Source: Oscillospiraceae bacterium (GTDB lineage: Bacteria > Bacillota > Clostridia > Oscillospirales > Ruminococcaceae). From it: a stretch of 64,000 bases of DNA. A program made the position numbers and the translations under genes. Location of the stretch: positions 65,254 to 129,253 of the forward strand of contig JAJQGT010000018.1 in assembly GCA_021201135.1 (NCBI GenBank), given 5' to 3'. Shown one piece after another: positions 8,912-17,252 of this stretch (within the stretch, counting starts at the first letter, position 1; each line of letters starts with the position of its first letter). The notes under the pieces are model-generated. The model saw only the letters and a program-made list of their open reading frames with translations, was not told the origin of the DNA and did no database searches.

Positions 8912-8940
8912 TTGACAAGCCGCTTCAATTCCTATATAAT
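8912..8940 (+). promoter_or_regulatory. Sigma-A promoter of comEC
   Basis: TTGACA (8912-8917) and TATAAT (8935-8940) with a 17-base spacer, about 30 bases before the GGGAGTGG ribosome binding region of comEC. Confidence 0.85.
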
Positions 8941-8972
8941 ATCAGTATCAACAAACGAAAGGGAGTGGTCGG

Positions 8973-10964
8973 ATGCGGCATGAGGCGGGGTTGGCTGCCG
9001 GGGGCGCGCTGGTGGGACTGCTCTTTTGTTTTTATGCCTCCTTTCCGGCTCGGATTGCGCTTATCGCCGTGGCGGCGGTGCTTCTCGTCGCCGGTTTGTT
9101 TGCTTTGTCGGGAAAGTTGCGTCGGGCGGTTTCAACCGCTCTTTTATTTTTACTGATTTTCAGTATCTATGGCACCGTCTGGTTCTACGCTCATGTCGAC
9201 CGCCTTACGGCTCTTTCGGGCGAAACGGTCACCGTCTCGGGAATCGTCACCGACTGCTCGGACAGCGACACCGCCGAAGTCACCATCAGCGGCAACATCG
9301 GCGGAATCAGAGGCAAAGTGATTGTCTACTTAAACGGCGTCAGCGTCTCCTCGGGCGACAGGGTTTCGTTCGAGGCAACCGTCTCGGAGCTTACCGACAG
9401 CGCAAGCTTTAACGCAAAATCCTATTACTACCCGAAGGGCATCTTTGTCCGTTGCTCGCAGGCGGGAAGCGTCACGGTCACCAAGGCGACCGGCATTTAC
9501 AAGCTCTACGGCGAGATAAGGGACTTCCGGGAACAGCTCACAACGACATTTTGCTCCTATGTCGGGCTCGACGAGGGTCAGCTTCTTTCGAGCATGCTCT
9601 GCGGGACGAGCGACGACCTCGACAGTGGCGTAAAGTCTTCCCTCAACCGAAGCGGAATCGGGCATCTCCTGGCGGTCTCGGGGCTTCACATCAGCATAAT
9701 AGCCGCACTTGTCGCGTTCTTGCTGAAGCTCCTTCGGGCTCCGAAAGCCGTCACCTTCGCCGTTTCCGAAGCGATAATGGCGCTCTTCGTCGTCTTCTCG
9801 GGGATGAGAATTTCGGCGGTGCGGGCGTTCATCATGATGACGATATTCCTGCTTGCGTCAATCGTCCGTCGGGAGTACGACGCCGAATCGTCGCTCGGGG
9901 TGACGATACTAATAATGCTCATAGCTTCGCCCTACAGCGTCGCAGACGGCTCTTTCTTGCTGTCGATTGTGGGAGTTTTCGGAATTTGCGTTGTCGAGCC
10001 TGCCGTGTCGAAGGCGTTCGGAGTCAAGGGAAGGCTTGGAAGAACCGCCATGTCGACAGTGTGCGTCTACCTCTGCGTTCTGCCGGTTTCGGTGTTCGTC
10101 TTTGACGAGATTTCCCTCGTTTCGATTATAACAAACATAGTTCTGACGCCGTTCTGCACCGTCGCGCTCGTTCTGTCGCTAATATTCGCAATATGCGGAA
10201 CGCCTGCGGCGTTGTCGCCTCTCATCGAGATTGCCGGAGTCATCGCCCGATGGGTGATAAGAATCTGCGAATGGATATCAGATCTCGGCTTTACCTATAT
10301 CCCGATAAAATATGCCGCCGTGCCGATTGTTGTAATCGCACTGACGGCAGCTGTGGTTCTTGTTCTGATTGCGACGAAAAGCGTCCGCAAGGCGACTTTC
10401 TCGGCTCTCGGGGCGTTTGCCGTGACGGTCGCGGTCATCTTCGGCATGGGATTTTCCGACATGGGCGCAACGCATCTCAAGATAATCTCCGACGGCGACG
10501 GGTATCTTCTCGTGGTAACTCAAGGCGGCGAGTGCATCGCCATCGACTCGGACGGCTCCTATTCGAGCGACTTCGGCTATTTCCTACGCGAAGAGGGCTT
10601 GACCGCCGTCGACGCCGTCGCTATTCTCGAAAACGGCACGGCGAACTACTCGGCGTATCTTGGCACATCAGTCACTCCCGACACAATTCTCTTCGACACA
10701 AGTGCATCAACGCACGGTAATTCCGAAACCGAGCTCCTCAAGCTCACCGACGGGACGGTTCTAAGCCTCGGCGACGCGGAGATTGAGCTTTCGGGCGGTT
10801 GCGCCTATGTCAATATCGGCGACAAGTCGGTCGTCATCACCGAGTCGGAAACCCCGCAGGAGGGGTGTTATATCTACATCTCGGACGGCGTGTGCGTGAC
10901 GAATCTGTTTGGGGAGATTATGGTGGCGAGGGATGGCACGGAGATAATATTGTCCGATAGATAA
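8973..10964 (+). CDS. comEC: ComEC/Rec2-family DNA uptake protein with degenerate C-terminal MBL domain
   Basis: ComEC is the inner-membrane channel for single-stranded DNA in natural transformation. The 663-residue protein shows N-terminal membrane helices, an OB-like DUF4131 segment (about 80-180), the Competence core with the hallmark GIGHLLAVSGLHISII, then many helices, and a C-terminal region aligned with the metallo-beta-lactamase domain from about residue 510. In that domain the metal-binding HxHxDH block is absent: the place where it should occur reads VAILENGTANYSAYL. The channel part looks intact, so the protein may import DNA while lacking its nuclease. It is a single gene with its own promoter and terminator. 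Confidence 0.9.
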   Translation: MRHEAGLAAGGALVGLLFCFYASFPARIALIAVAAVLLVAGLFALSGKLRRAVSTALLFLLIFSIYGTVWFYAHVDRLTALSGETVTVSGIVTDCSDSDTAEVTISGNIGGIRGKVIVYLNGVSVSSGDRVSFEATVSELTDSASFNAKSYYYPKGIFVRCSQAGSVTVTKATGIYKLYGEIRDFREQLTTTFCSYVGLDEGQLLSSMLCGTSDDLDSGVKSSLNRSGIGHLLAVSGLHISIIAALVAFLLKLLRAPKAVTFAVSEAIMALFVVFSGMRISAVRAFIMMTIFLLASIVRREYDAESSLGVTILIMLIASPYSVADGSFLLSIVGVFGICVVEPAVSKAFGVKGRLGRTAMSTVCVYLCVLPVSVFVFDEISLVSIITNIVLTPFCTVALVLSLIFAICGTPAALSPLIEIAGVIARWVIRICEWISDLGFTYIPIKYAAVPIVVIALTAAVVLVLIATKSVRKATFSALGAFAVTVAVIFGMGFSDMGATHLKIISDGDGYLLVVTQGGECIAIDSDGSYSSDFGYFLREEGLTAVDAVAILENGTANYSAYLGTSVTPDTILFDTSASTHGNSETELLKLTDGTVLSLGDAEIELSGGCAYVNIGDKSVVITESETPQEGCYIYISDGVCVTNLFGEIMVARDGTEIILSDR

Positions 10965-10968
10965 GAAA

Positions 10969-10997
10969 AGCGGAGCAAAACTGCTCCGCTGTTTTTA
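10969..10997. terminator. Bidirectional terminator between comEC and the LtaS-like gene
   Basis: Perfect 8-base stem AGCGGAGC/GCTCCGCT with a 6-base loop, then GTTTTTA on the plus strand and AAAA before the stem for the minus strand. It separates convergent genes. Confidence 0.9.
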
Positions 10998-11001
10998 TGC
11001 C

Positions 11002-12960
11002 TTATCCGCCTGTCCCATTCTTCAACGTATAATACGTCAGGTAATTATACATATTCAGCACTTCGTCGTCATAGGTCTCTTCCCTGTTATTCCACATGTT
11101 ATACTGATCGAAGTAGCCCCAGGTGTTCATGGCGGAGGCGATTTCGGAAGCATCCTCGATGAGCTGATACTCTGCCGAGAGCGGGACGCCGGCATATTCG
11201 AGAGTGAGGAGGCTCAGATAGTTCGCACTGACGATGCCGAGGTTGTCGTCGCCGATGTCATAGTTCGCCCAGATGACGAACGGGGTCTCATAACGGGTAA
11301 GGAAGCCGTTGACGGTGGTGTTGCGGTTCGGGGCGATTTCGTCGAAGAATTCCGTCTCGAGGTTCGGCTGGTGGTCGCCAAAGAATACTATTATCGTTTT
11401 CTCGTCCATGCCCTCGAAGTAGGTTATAAGCTCCTCGAGAGCCTCGTCGGAGGCTTTTATCAGCGAGAGATACTGCTCGGTTCTCGGATAGTCGCCGTCG
11501 GTGCTCGTCAGGTGGACGGTCGTCTCGAAATCGTCGCCGTCATATTCATATCCCGAGTGGTTCTGAACCGTCACGCCGAAGATGAAGATGCGATCCGAGG
11601 TCTTGTTCTCGTACTCCGAGATAATCTGCTTGTAGAAATAGCTGTCGCTGATGAGGGTTCTCAAGTATTCAACATCATCGCCGAAGCCCTTCTCCCAACG
11701 GGAAACGCTGACGTATTTCGCCTGATAGTCGGTCATGTCCTCGCCGCTGACGAAGTCGTCGAAGCCCATCCACGCATAGACGAGGTTTCTTCTCCAACAG
11801 ATTTCATAGAACGGGTGCATCGCGACCGTTTCATAGCCGTACTCCTCAAGATAAGTCGCCATCGAGGGGATGTCCTGCGTGATGTGCTGGAGATAGACAT
11901 AAGCCCCGTTCGGCATGTACATCATCGAAAGCCCTGTTAAGAACTCGAACTCGGTGTTGCAGGTTCCTCCGCCGAGAACGGAAACAAGCACTCTGCCATG
12001 CGGATAATCGTCGATGAGGGAATCGAAATAGGAATTATAGCTCTCGTCCGTCCTGAACTTGCCGACGTAGCTTAAATCGGAATAGCTCTCGTTCATGATG
12101 ACGATGATGTTCGGAAGGTCGTCGAGGTCCCCCGTGAGCTCTTCATCCGTATACTGCGAGAGATACTGCAAAAGTGCTTCCTCCGAATAGCCCTCCGGCT
12201 CGTCAAACTGCATCTTGCGGCAGTTTATGTAGAAGTTAAGGGCGATGCCGTTGACGTTGTTGGTCGACTCGGTGTCGAAGGTCGAGGTCGAAAACGAGGT
12301 GTAGTCGATTCCCCAGATAAAGAGAACTCCTGCCGCAGTCAGAGCAAGCGAAGCGACTCCCGCACCGGCTCTCACGAACTTTTTCGGATATGAGATTTTG
12401 CACTTCATCGCGATTGCGATCAAGAGCACGCTTGCCGCCGTTCCTATCAGCATGTTCGAGTCGAAATGCCAATCGTCCGGCTTCGTGACGCTCATTGCGG
12501 TCTGGATTGCGTATAAATCCGTCGGCACAAGAGGCGTGCCTCTTATCTCCAAAATAATCTGGTTCGCAATGTGCAAAACATAGCTCACGCCGACCATCGC
12601 CGTGACGGAAACCCGCACCGATTGCGTCAGCGTAAAGACCGCCACCTGCAAGACGGCATAGAAAATGAGGTTGTCAAAATAGATGTAATCGGCATAAACC
12701 CCCGCCCCGACGATTACACGAACCGTCTCGAAGCAAAGAACCGGCGCCAATATGAAGAAGACGATTGACAGTATGCTTCTTGCCTTGTCGGATATTTTGA
12801 AATCCACAAGAAGCGTGAAGAGCATCAGAAAATAGACGCACACGAACTTCGCTAAAGCGGAGAAATCAAATGACGAATAGTTTACGAGTGCCAGTGTGAG
12901 TACGGCTAATGCCACGACGATGCCGAAGATGAGCCGTTTTGTTTGCTTGAGTTTTATCAT
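11002..12960 (-). CDS. LTA synthase-family membrane sulfatase (phosphoglycerol transferase-like)
   Basis: The 652-residue protein has five or so N-terminal membrane helices (to about residue 220) and a C-terminal extracellular sulfatase-fold domain. Family residues are visible: metal ligand E291 in NESYSDL, the likely catalytic threonine T333 in GGGTCNTEF, and GDHQP near the end. Members polymerise glycerol phosphate into lipoteichoic acid or transfer phosphoglycerol to glycans. The substrate cannot be told from sequence. It follows the CotH-family gene by 38 bases and is probably co-transcribed with it from the promoter at 15470-15498. Confidence 0.9.
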   Translation of the reverse strand: MIKLKQTKRLIFGIVVALAVLTLALVNYSSFDFSALAKFVCVYFLMLFTLLVDFKISDKARSILSIVFFILAPVLCFETVRVIVGAGVYADYIYFDNLIFYAVLQVAVFTLTQSVRVSVTAMVGVSYVLHIANQIILEIRGTPLVPTDLYAIQTAMSVTKPDDWHFDSNMLIGTAASVLLIAIAMKCKISYPKKFVRAGAGVASLALTAAGVLFIWGIDYTSFSTSTFDTESTNNVNGIALNFYINCRKMQFDEPEGYSEEALLQYLSQYTDEELTGDLDDLPNIIVIMNESYSDLSYVGKFRTDESYNSYFDSLIDDYPHGRVLVSVLGGGTCNTEFEFLTGLSMMYMPNGAYVYLQHITQDIPSMATYLEEYGYETVAMHPFYEICWRRNLVYAWMGFDDFVSGEDMTDYQAKYVSVSRWEKGFGDDVEYLRTLISDSYFYKQIISEYENKTSDRIFIFGVTVQNHSGYEYDGDDFETTVHLTSTDGDYPRTEQYLSLIKASDEALEELITYFEGMDEKTIIVFFGDHQPNLETEFFDEIAPNRNTTVNGFLTRYETPFVIWANYDIGDDNLGIVSANYLSLLTLEYAGVPLSAEYQLIEDASEIASAMNTWGYFDQYNMWNNREETYDDEVLNMYNYLTYYTLKNGTGG

Positions 12961-12998
12961 TGAAATCTCCGTTTCAGAAAAGGGTTTTGCTAATAGTT

Positions 12999-15413
12999 TC
13001 AGTCGTCGATTTTTTCAAAGTTTGCGGTAAAGCCGCAGGTCGAATTGGGTGTTACCTTTATGGATGCCGACGTGCCCGTGTAGGAGCCCGTCCAGCCGGT
13101 GAATTCATAGCCCTCGTCGGCTACGGCGGTTATCTTAATCGTGTAACCGGGGATGAAATAGCCGTACCAGTCGCCGTCTTCGTCGAGTGTAAGCTCCAAG
13201 CCCTCGATATAGACCGAGCCGCCCTCGCCGTCCCAGACGGAGGCTCTGACACGCTTTGTGGTGGTAGAGATGCCGAGGTCGTTTTTAAGAATGGTGAGAT
13301 AGTAGTCCTCGCGGTTCTCGAGCCATTTCTTCCAGCCCTTGACGTTATTCTTGATTCCATTTAAGCTCTGCCAGCCGATATAGCGCTTGAAGTGCTGTTC
13401 GAGATAGGGCGAATATTCGTCATAGTATTCGTCGAGTGCTTCCGAAGCCGTTTCCGAATCAAAGGCGATATTTGCCGTCTTCTCCATCGCGACGACGAAC
13501 ATCTCAAGGAAGTCGTCGTTTTCAAGAAGCGAAGTCAGCATCTTCGCGAAGTAGCCGTCGCCCGAGAGGAGGCTTGCAAGATTGTCGTGCTTATAATCAT
13601 CGCCGGCGTTGTATAAATCCATCGAGTACTCTGTATCATAGAGCATGAACCGCCACTTGCCATCCTGATAGGTTGAATCAATCTGATCGGTTGAACGCGA
13701 CCGCCAGCAAGCCCAGTTGCCCCAGAGCCAGTCCTGATTTCCAATGTAGATTTCGACCGCCATATAGTCGGCGAAGCTTGACATATCGAAGAGCTCGCAG
13801 GCTTCTGCATAGTACTTTTCATTGCTCATATCGTGACTTGTTATATATTTGATTGCGTCACTGAGAAGGCTTTCCTCGCCGTCCTCGCCCTCTTCAAGCT
13901 CGCCTGCCTTCATCATGATGACGTCGTCCGAGGGCACGCCATAGTGGGATTCGACATAGTTGTCGTCGTAGATTTCGTTAAGGGTATAGACGCCCCAGTA
14001 TTCGCCGTTTAGGAAGCAGATAACGAGCTCATCCGCCTGTGTCGCGAAGTTGTAGCCGGTGACAAGCGACTGCGTCCAAGCGTCCTTGAACTTCAGGCTG
14101 AAGCTGTCGTTGCCGCCGTTTCTGATTACAAACTTGCGGTAGCTCAGGATTTCCGAGCCGCTGTATTCGGCGGTGTTGTCCTCGAACAGGTCATACTCGA
14201 GTGCCGAGTCGCCGTATTCCGAGCGCATATAGAACTTGAGGCTCTTCTGCTGACTGTTTCGGCTCCATCCGCCGTGGATTCGCACGCCGCAATCGACCGA
14301 GAACGACAGAGCGGTTTCCTCGAAGTAGTCGATGTGTGCGTCCCTCTCCCATTCGCTTCCACGCTGATTGAAGTTGGCGGGGGTGCTTCCGTCAAGGGAG
14401 CCGGTCGGGTTCGACTTTCTCCATTCGGAGAAGACGTTTCCGGCAACATAGATTCCCGTCTCGTCGTCATAGAGGTCGTCGGGGTCGATTACGACCGAGA
14501 TAACCGAAACGTTGTCGTACTTTTCGGAGATGTCATCGCCGATAAAATATGTTGCGGTCGCAACGTCGCTTTGGTTGCCGCTCGAGTCGACTGCTATCGC
14601 ACGGACGACAGTCCCCTGCTCGAACTTTGTCGACGGGAAGAACTCCGATGAAGAGTCGACCGTCGTGCCCTTTTCAAACATATAGACGGCTTTCTGGCTT
14701 GAGCGGTCTTTTATACTGATTGAACCTGTATATTTTGTGGAAGAAGTCGTCGGAACGCTTCCGTCGGTGGTATAATATACTGTAGTGCCGGAGTCGGCTG
14801 TTATTGTGAGCTTGAAACTGCTGTCATAAAACCCGCTGTCCTTCGAGAACGTGGGAACAGAGATAATCTTCGTGGCGCCTGCGTTCGACTTCCCGGGCGT
14901 CGCCGTAAGGATCTCGAAGTCTCCTGTGCCGTTCGGGTATCTGCCATAGGTCAGATCGGTTTTGACGTCAGGAAGCTCGACGCTGTCGATAAGCGTGCCG
15001 TCCGAAGCCGTCAAGTAGACCGTTTCGCTCCCGCCCGAGAGCTTGAAGCTCGTATGGAGCTCGCCGTTTTCGGTCGTGTCTTTGCCCGAGCAGTAGATAA
15101 TAAGATAGCTTTTTGCTTTGATTGTGACGTCCGGAAGCGTCCACTTGAAGGGCTTCTTTTTGCTGTCCGAAATGCCGACGCCCTTGAGGCTTACTGCCTT
15201 TGAAGTTGGATTATAAATCTCAATCCAGTCGGGGCTGTCGCCGTCGGAATCCTCGAGGCTTTCCGAATTATCGGAGCATACTTCATTTATGACAAGAGCA
15301 TAGACCCCGCTTTTTGCCGCAAAACTTTCGAGTGTGAAAGTATTGACAGAAAGCAAAAAAATCAGTATCATTATAAGTAAGAATTTGAATGGTCGTATAA
15401 GGCGCTTTGTCAT
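12999..15413 (-). CDS. Secreted CotH-family kinase-like protein with lamin-tail and InlB-repeat-like domains
   Basis: The 804-residue protein starts with a signal peptide (basic MTKRLIRPFK, then a hydrophobic stretch to about residue 30). Next come a lamin-tail-like domain (LVINEVCSDN ... SPDWIEIYNP), a short chitobiase-C-terminal-like segment (TVYYTTDGSVPT), the CotH kinase-like domain (VRIHGGWSRNSQQKSLKFYM; RFMLYDTEYSMDLY) and a C-terminal divergent InlB B-repeat (GYEFTGWTGSY). CotH proteins phosphorylate spore-coat proteins in Bacillus; extracellular relatives with added domains are common in gut Clostridia, where their targets are unknown. Start 15413 follows GGGAGG; a longer upstream frame is not supported. 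Confidence 0.88.
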   Translation of the reverse strand: MTKRLIRPFKFLLIMILIFLLSVNTFTLESFAAKSGVYALVINEVCSDNSESLEDSDGDSPDWIEIYNPTSKAVSLKGVGISDSKKKPFKWTLPDVTIKAKSYLIIYCSGKDTTENGELHTSFKLSGGSETVYLTASDGTLIDSVELPDVKTDLTYGRYPNGTGDFEILTATPGKSNAGATKIISVPTFSKDSGFYDSSFKLTITADSGTTVYYTTDGSVPTTSSTKYTGSISIKDRSSQKAVYMFEKGTTVDSSSEFFPSTKFEQGTVVRAIAVDSSGNQSDVATATYFIGDDISEKYDNVSVISVVIDPDDLYDDETGIYVAGNVFSEWRKSNPTGSLDGSTPANFNQRGSEWERDAHIDYFEETALSFSVDCGVRIHGGWSRNSQQKSLKFYMRSEYGDSALEYDLFEDNTAEYSGSEILSYRKFVIRNGGNDSFSLKFKDAWTQSLVTGYNFATQADELVICFLNGEYWGVYTLNEIYDDNYVESHYGVPSDDVIMMKAGELEEGEDGEESLLSDAIKYITSHDMSNEKYYAEACELFDMSSFADYMAVEIYIGNQDWLWGNWACWRSRSTDQIDSTYQDGKWRFMLYDTEYSMDLYNAGDDYKHDNLASLLSGDGYFAKMLTSLLENDDFLEMFVVAMEKTANIAFDSETASEALDEYYDEYSPYLEQHFKRYIGWQSLNGIKNNVKGWKKWLENREDYYLTILKNDLGISTTTKRVRASVWDGEGGSVYIEGLELTLDEDGDWYGYFIPGYTIKITAVADEGYEFTGWTGSYTGTSASIKVTPNSTCGFTANFEKIDD

Positions 15414-15469
15414 AATAAGGTACCTCCCGGCGTTTTTCTTAACGCAAACCAAACCTACGTTAAAGTTCT

Positions 15470-15498
15470 ATTATACAGTATAACGCGACACTTTGCAA
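15470..15498 (-). promoter_or_regulatory. Promoter of the CotH-LtaS gene pair
   Basis: On the minus strand TTGCAA (15498-15493), 17-base spacer, TATAAT (15475-15470) preceded by TG one base away (extended -10). Confidence 0.75.
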
Positions 15499-15534
15499 GT
15501 GAAATCGCGCAATTCACTCAGAAAGGTCACCCAC

Positions 15535-16410
15535 ATGAACACTAAGAAAAAAATCAGCTCCTACATCTATCAATACACCCTCATCGCAATCGGGTCGGTT
15601 ATTTATGCCGTGTCGGTCAGCCTGTTTCTTGACCCTAACGGGATTGTCCCGGGAGGGTTCACGGGTATCGCCATGATTATCGGAAACTTCATCCCCTCGG
15701 TGCAAACGGGTACAATCGTCCTGATTCTCAACATCCCTATCCTGGCGGTCGGAATATGGAAGTTTGGGGTGAAGTTCCTCGGCTCAACCGTCTTCTCGGT
15801 CGTTCTGTCGTCTGTCGTGATGAACATCCTCGAGCCCTTCGGTGCTCTGACGGAGGACCCGCTTTTATGCTGTGTTGCGGGCGGATGCCTGATGGCAATC
15901 GGGCTACAGCTCGTCATGATGCAGGGCGCAACCACCGGCGGCACCGACATCATCGTCAAGCTTCTTAGCAAAAAATTCACCGCCATTTCTGGCGGCTCGC
16001 TGTTTCTTATGGTCGACGGTGCGGTCGTGCTCCTTGCCATCATCACCACCGGCAACATCGACAAGGGTCTCTATGCGGCTCTCTGCATCATAATCTCGTC
16101 GGTCGTCACGAACTTAATCTTAAACGGCACCAACGAGGCGAAGCTCCTGATTGTAATCAGCGACTTCTCGGACAAAATCACCGCCCGGCTCATGCAGGAG
16201 CTCGACGTCGGCGTTACTCTCCTTGAGGGCAACGGTGCATATTCCCAGAACGCAAAGCGCGTCATCATCTGTGTCGTCAAGAAGTCGGTCATGTCGAAAG
16301 CCCTGAAAATAGTAAAAGCCGAAGACGACAGCTCGTTCACAATCGTGACAACGGCGAATGAGGTCTTCGGGGAGGGGTATAAACTTCACGGTGGGGATAA
16401 TTGGAATTAA
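15535..16410 (+). CDS. YitT family membrane protein (DUF161/DUF2179)
   Basis: This 291-residue protein has about six membrane helices in the YitT/DUF161 pattern (DPNGIVPGGFTGIAMIIG; GATTGGTDIIVKLLSKKF) followed by a cytoplasmic ferredoxin-like DUF2179 domain (from about 205; ARLMQELDVGVTLLEGNGAYS). The function of YitT proteins is not settled. Start 15535 was chosen because AAAGGT precedes it; the frame extends upstream to 15493 through promoter sequence. Its TAA stop touches the left end of repeat copy B. Confidence 0.9.
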   Translation: MNTKKKISSYIYQYTLIAIGSVIYAVSVSLFLDPNGIVPGGFTGIAMIIGNFIPSVQTGTIVLILNIPILAVGIWKFGVKFLGSTVFSVVLSSVVMNILEPFGALTEDPLLCCVAGGCLMAIGLQLVMMQGATTGGTDIIVKLLSKKFTAISGGSLFLMVDGAVVLLAIITTGNIDKGLYAALCIIISSVVTNLILNGTNEAKLLIVISDFSDKITARLMQELDVGVTLLEGNGAYSQNAKRVIICVVKKSVMSKALKIVKAEDDSSFTIVTTANEVFGEGYKLHGGDNWN

Positions 16411-16551
16411 AACCCCTCCACCACCGACTTCGTCGGCGGTCCCCCTCCCCTTTCAGGGGAGGCTATTTTTGTTCTCTCAAAAGCTTGTAAAGGAGCAGAA
16501 AAAGGCTCCCCTGAAAGGGGAGCTGGCACGCGAAGCGTGACTGAGGGGTTT
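16410..16551. repeat. Palindromic MITE-like element, copy B
   Basis: About 142 bases from AAACCCCTC to GAGGGGTTT. Left arm hairpin CCGAC-TTC-GTCGG, right arm hairpin CACGC-GAA-GCGTG; both arms carry a CTCCCCTTTCAGGGGAG palindrome. It lies between convergent genes and overlaps the TAA stop codons of both yitT (16408-16410) and the kinase-like gene (16552-16550). It may serve as their bidirectional terminator. Confidence 0.9.
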
Positions 16552-17167
16552 ACGCCTGATGCCCAAACCAATTCTCAATATACGCCGCAATATACGGAAT
16601 CGCTGTTGCTACGTCGATGCCGGTGGTGTTGAGGCAGAGGTTGTAGCCCCTGCGGTCGCCCCATGGGTATCTGGCGAGAACGCCGTGGCTCGAGGCTCTG
16701 TCCTTGTCTATCTTCTTTATCGACTTCTCGAGCGCCTTGTCGGTCATGTTTTCGCCCGCTCTGGCTCTCGAACGGCATCTTGCAAGCTTCGACTCCATGC
16801 CGGCATAGACAAAGAGCTTGAAGGGGTTCTTGTCCTCAAGTATCACGTCCGCACCGCGTCCGACAATGACGCAGTTGCCCTTCGAGGCGAGCTCCTCGAT
16901 AACCTCGTGCTGATGGGAAATCAGGTTCGGGGTTACTGTCGATACAGACGGAATATATGAGAAGGTGTGCGAGATGGTCATGGGATAGTTGAACCTCATC
17001 CCGCCCTCAACGGCTCTCTCGACATACTCCTCATCAAAGGAGCTCTTCTCAGCAATCGCGGTGATAATCTCCCTGTCGTAGTAGGCGAAGCCGAGCTCGT
17101 CCGCAAGACGTTTGCCGACCTCTCTTCCGCCGCTGCCGAATTCTCTGCTAACGGTTATAATCCTCAT
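16550..17167 (-). CDS. Cytidylate kinase-like family protein
   Basis: This 205-residue P-loop protein begins MRIITVSREFGSGGREVGKR, the N-terminus typical of the cytidylate-kinase-like (AAA_26) family. The central LID-like region (CRSRARAGENMTDKALEKSI) and the Arg-rich DKDRASSHGVLARYPWGDRRGYN segment fit. True CMP kinase is a different gene in most Bacillota, and the substrate of this family is not established. Start 17167 follows AAAGG. Its stop codon lies in repeat copy B. Confidence 0.85.
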   Translation of the reverse strand: MRIITVSREFGSGGREVGKRLADELGFAYYDREIITAIAEKSSFDEEYVERAVEGGMRFNYPMTISHTFSYIPSVSTVTPNLISHQHEVIEELASKGNCVIVGRGADVILEDKNPFKLFVYAGMESKLARCRSRARAGENMTDKALEKSIKKIDKDRASSHGVLARYPWGDRRGYNLCLNTTGIDVATAIPYIAAYIENWFGHQA

Positions 17168-17252
17168 AATCACGTCATCCTTTCTCATAAGAAAATTTTA
17201 TGAAAACGGTCTTCCGTCAGGCGTGAAGCCGATTCGTACAACCGATTTTCTT

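Noticed and set aside
15493..15534. Upstream start for the YitT gene
   Set aside because: That stretch contains the -35 of the divergent promoter and has no ribosome binding site; ATG 15535 does.
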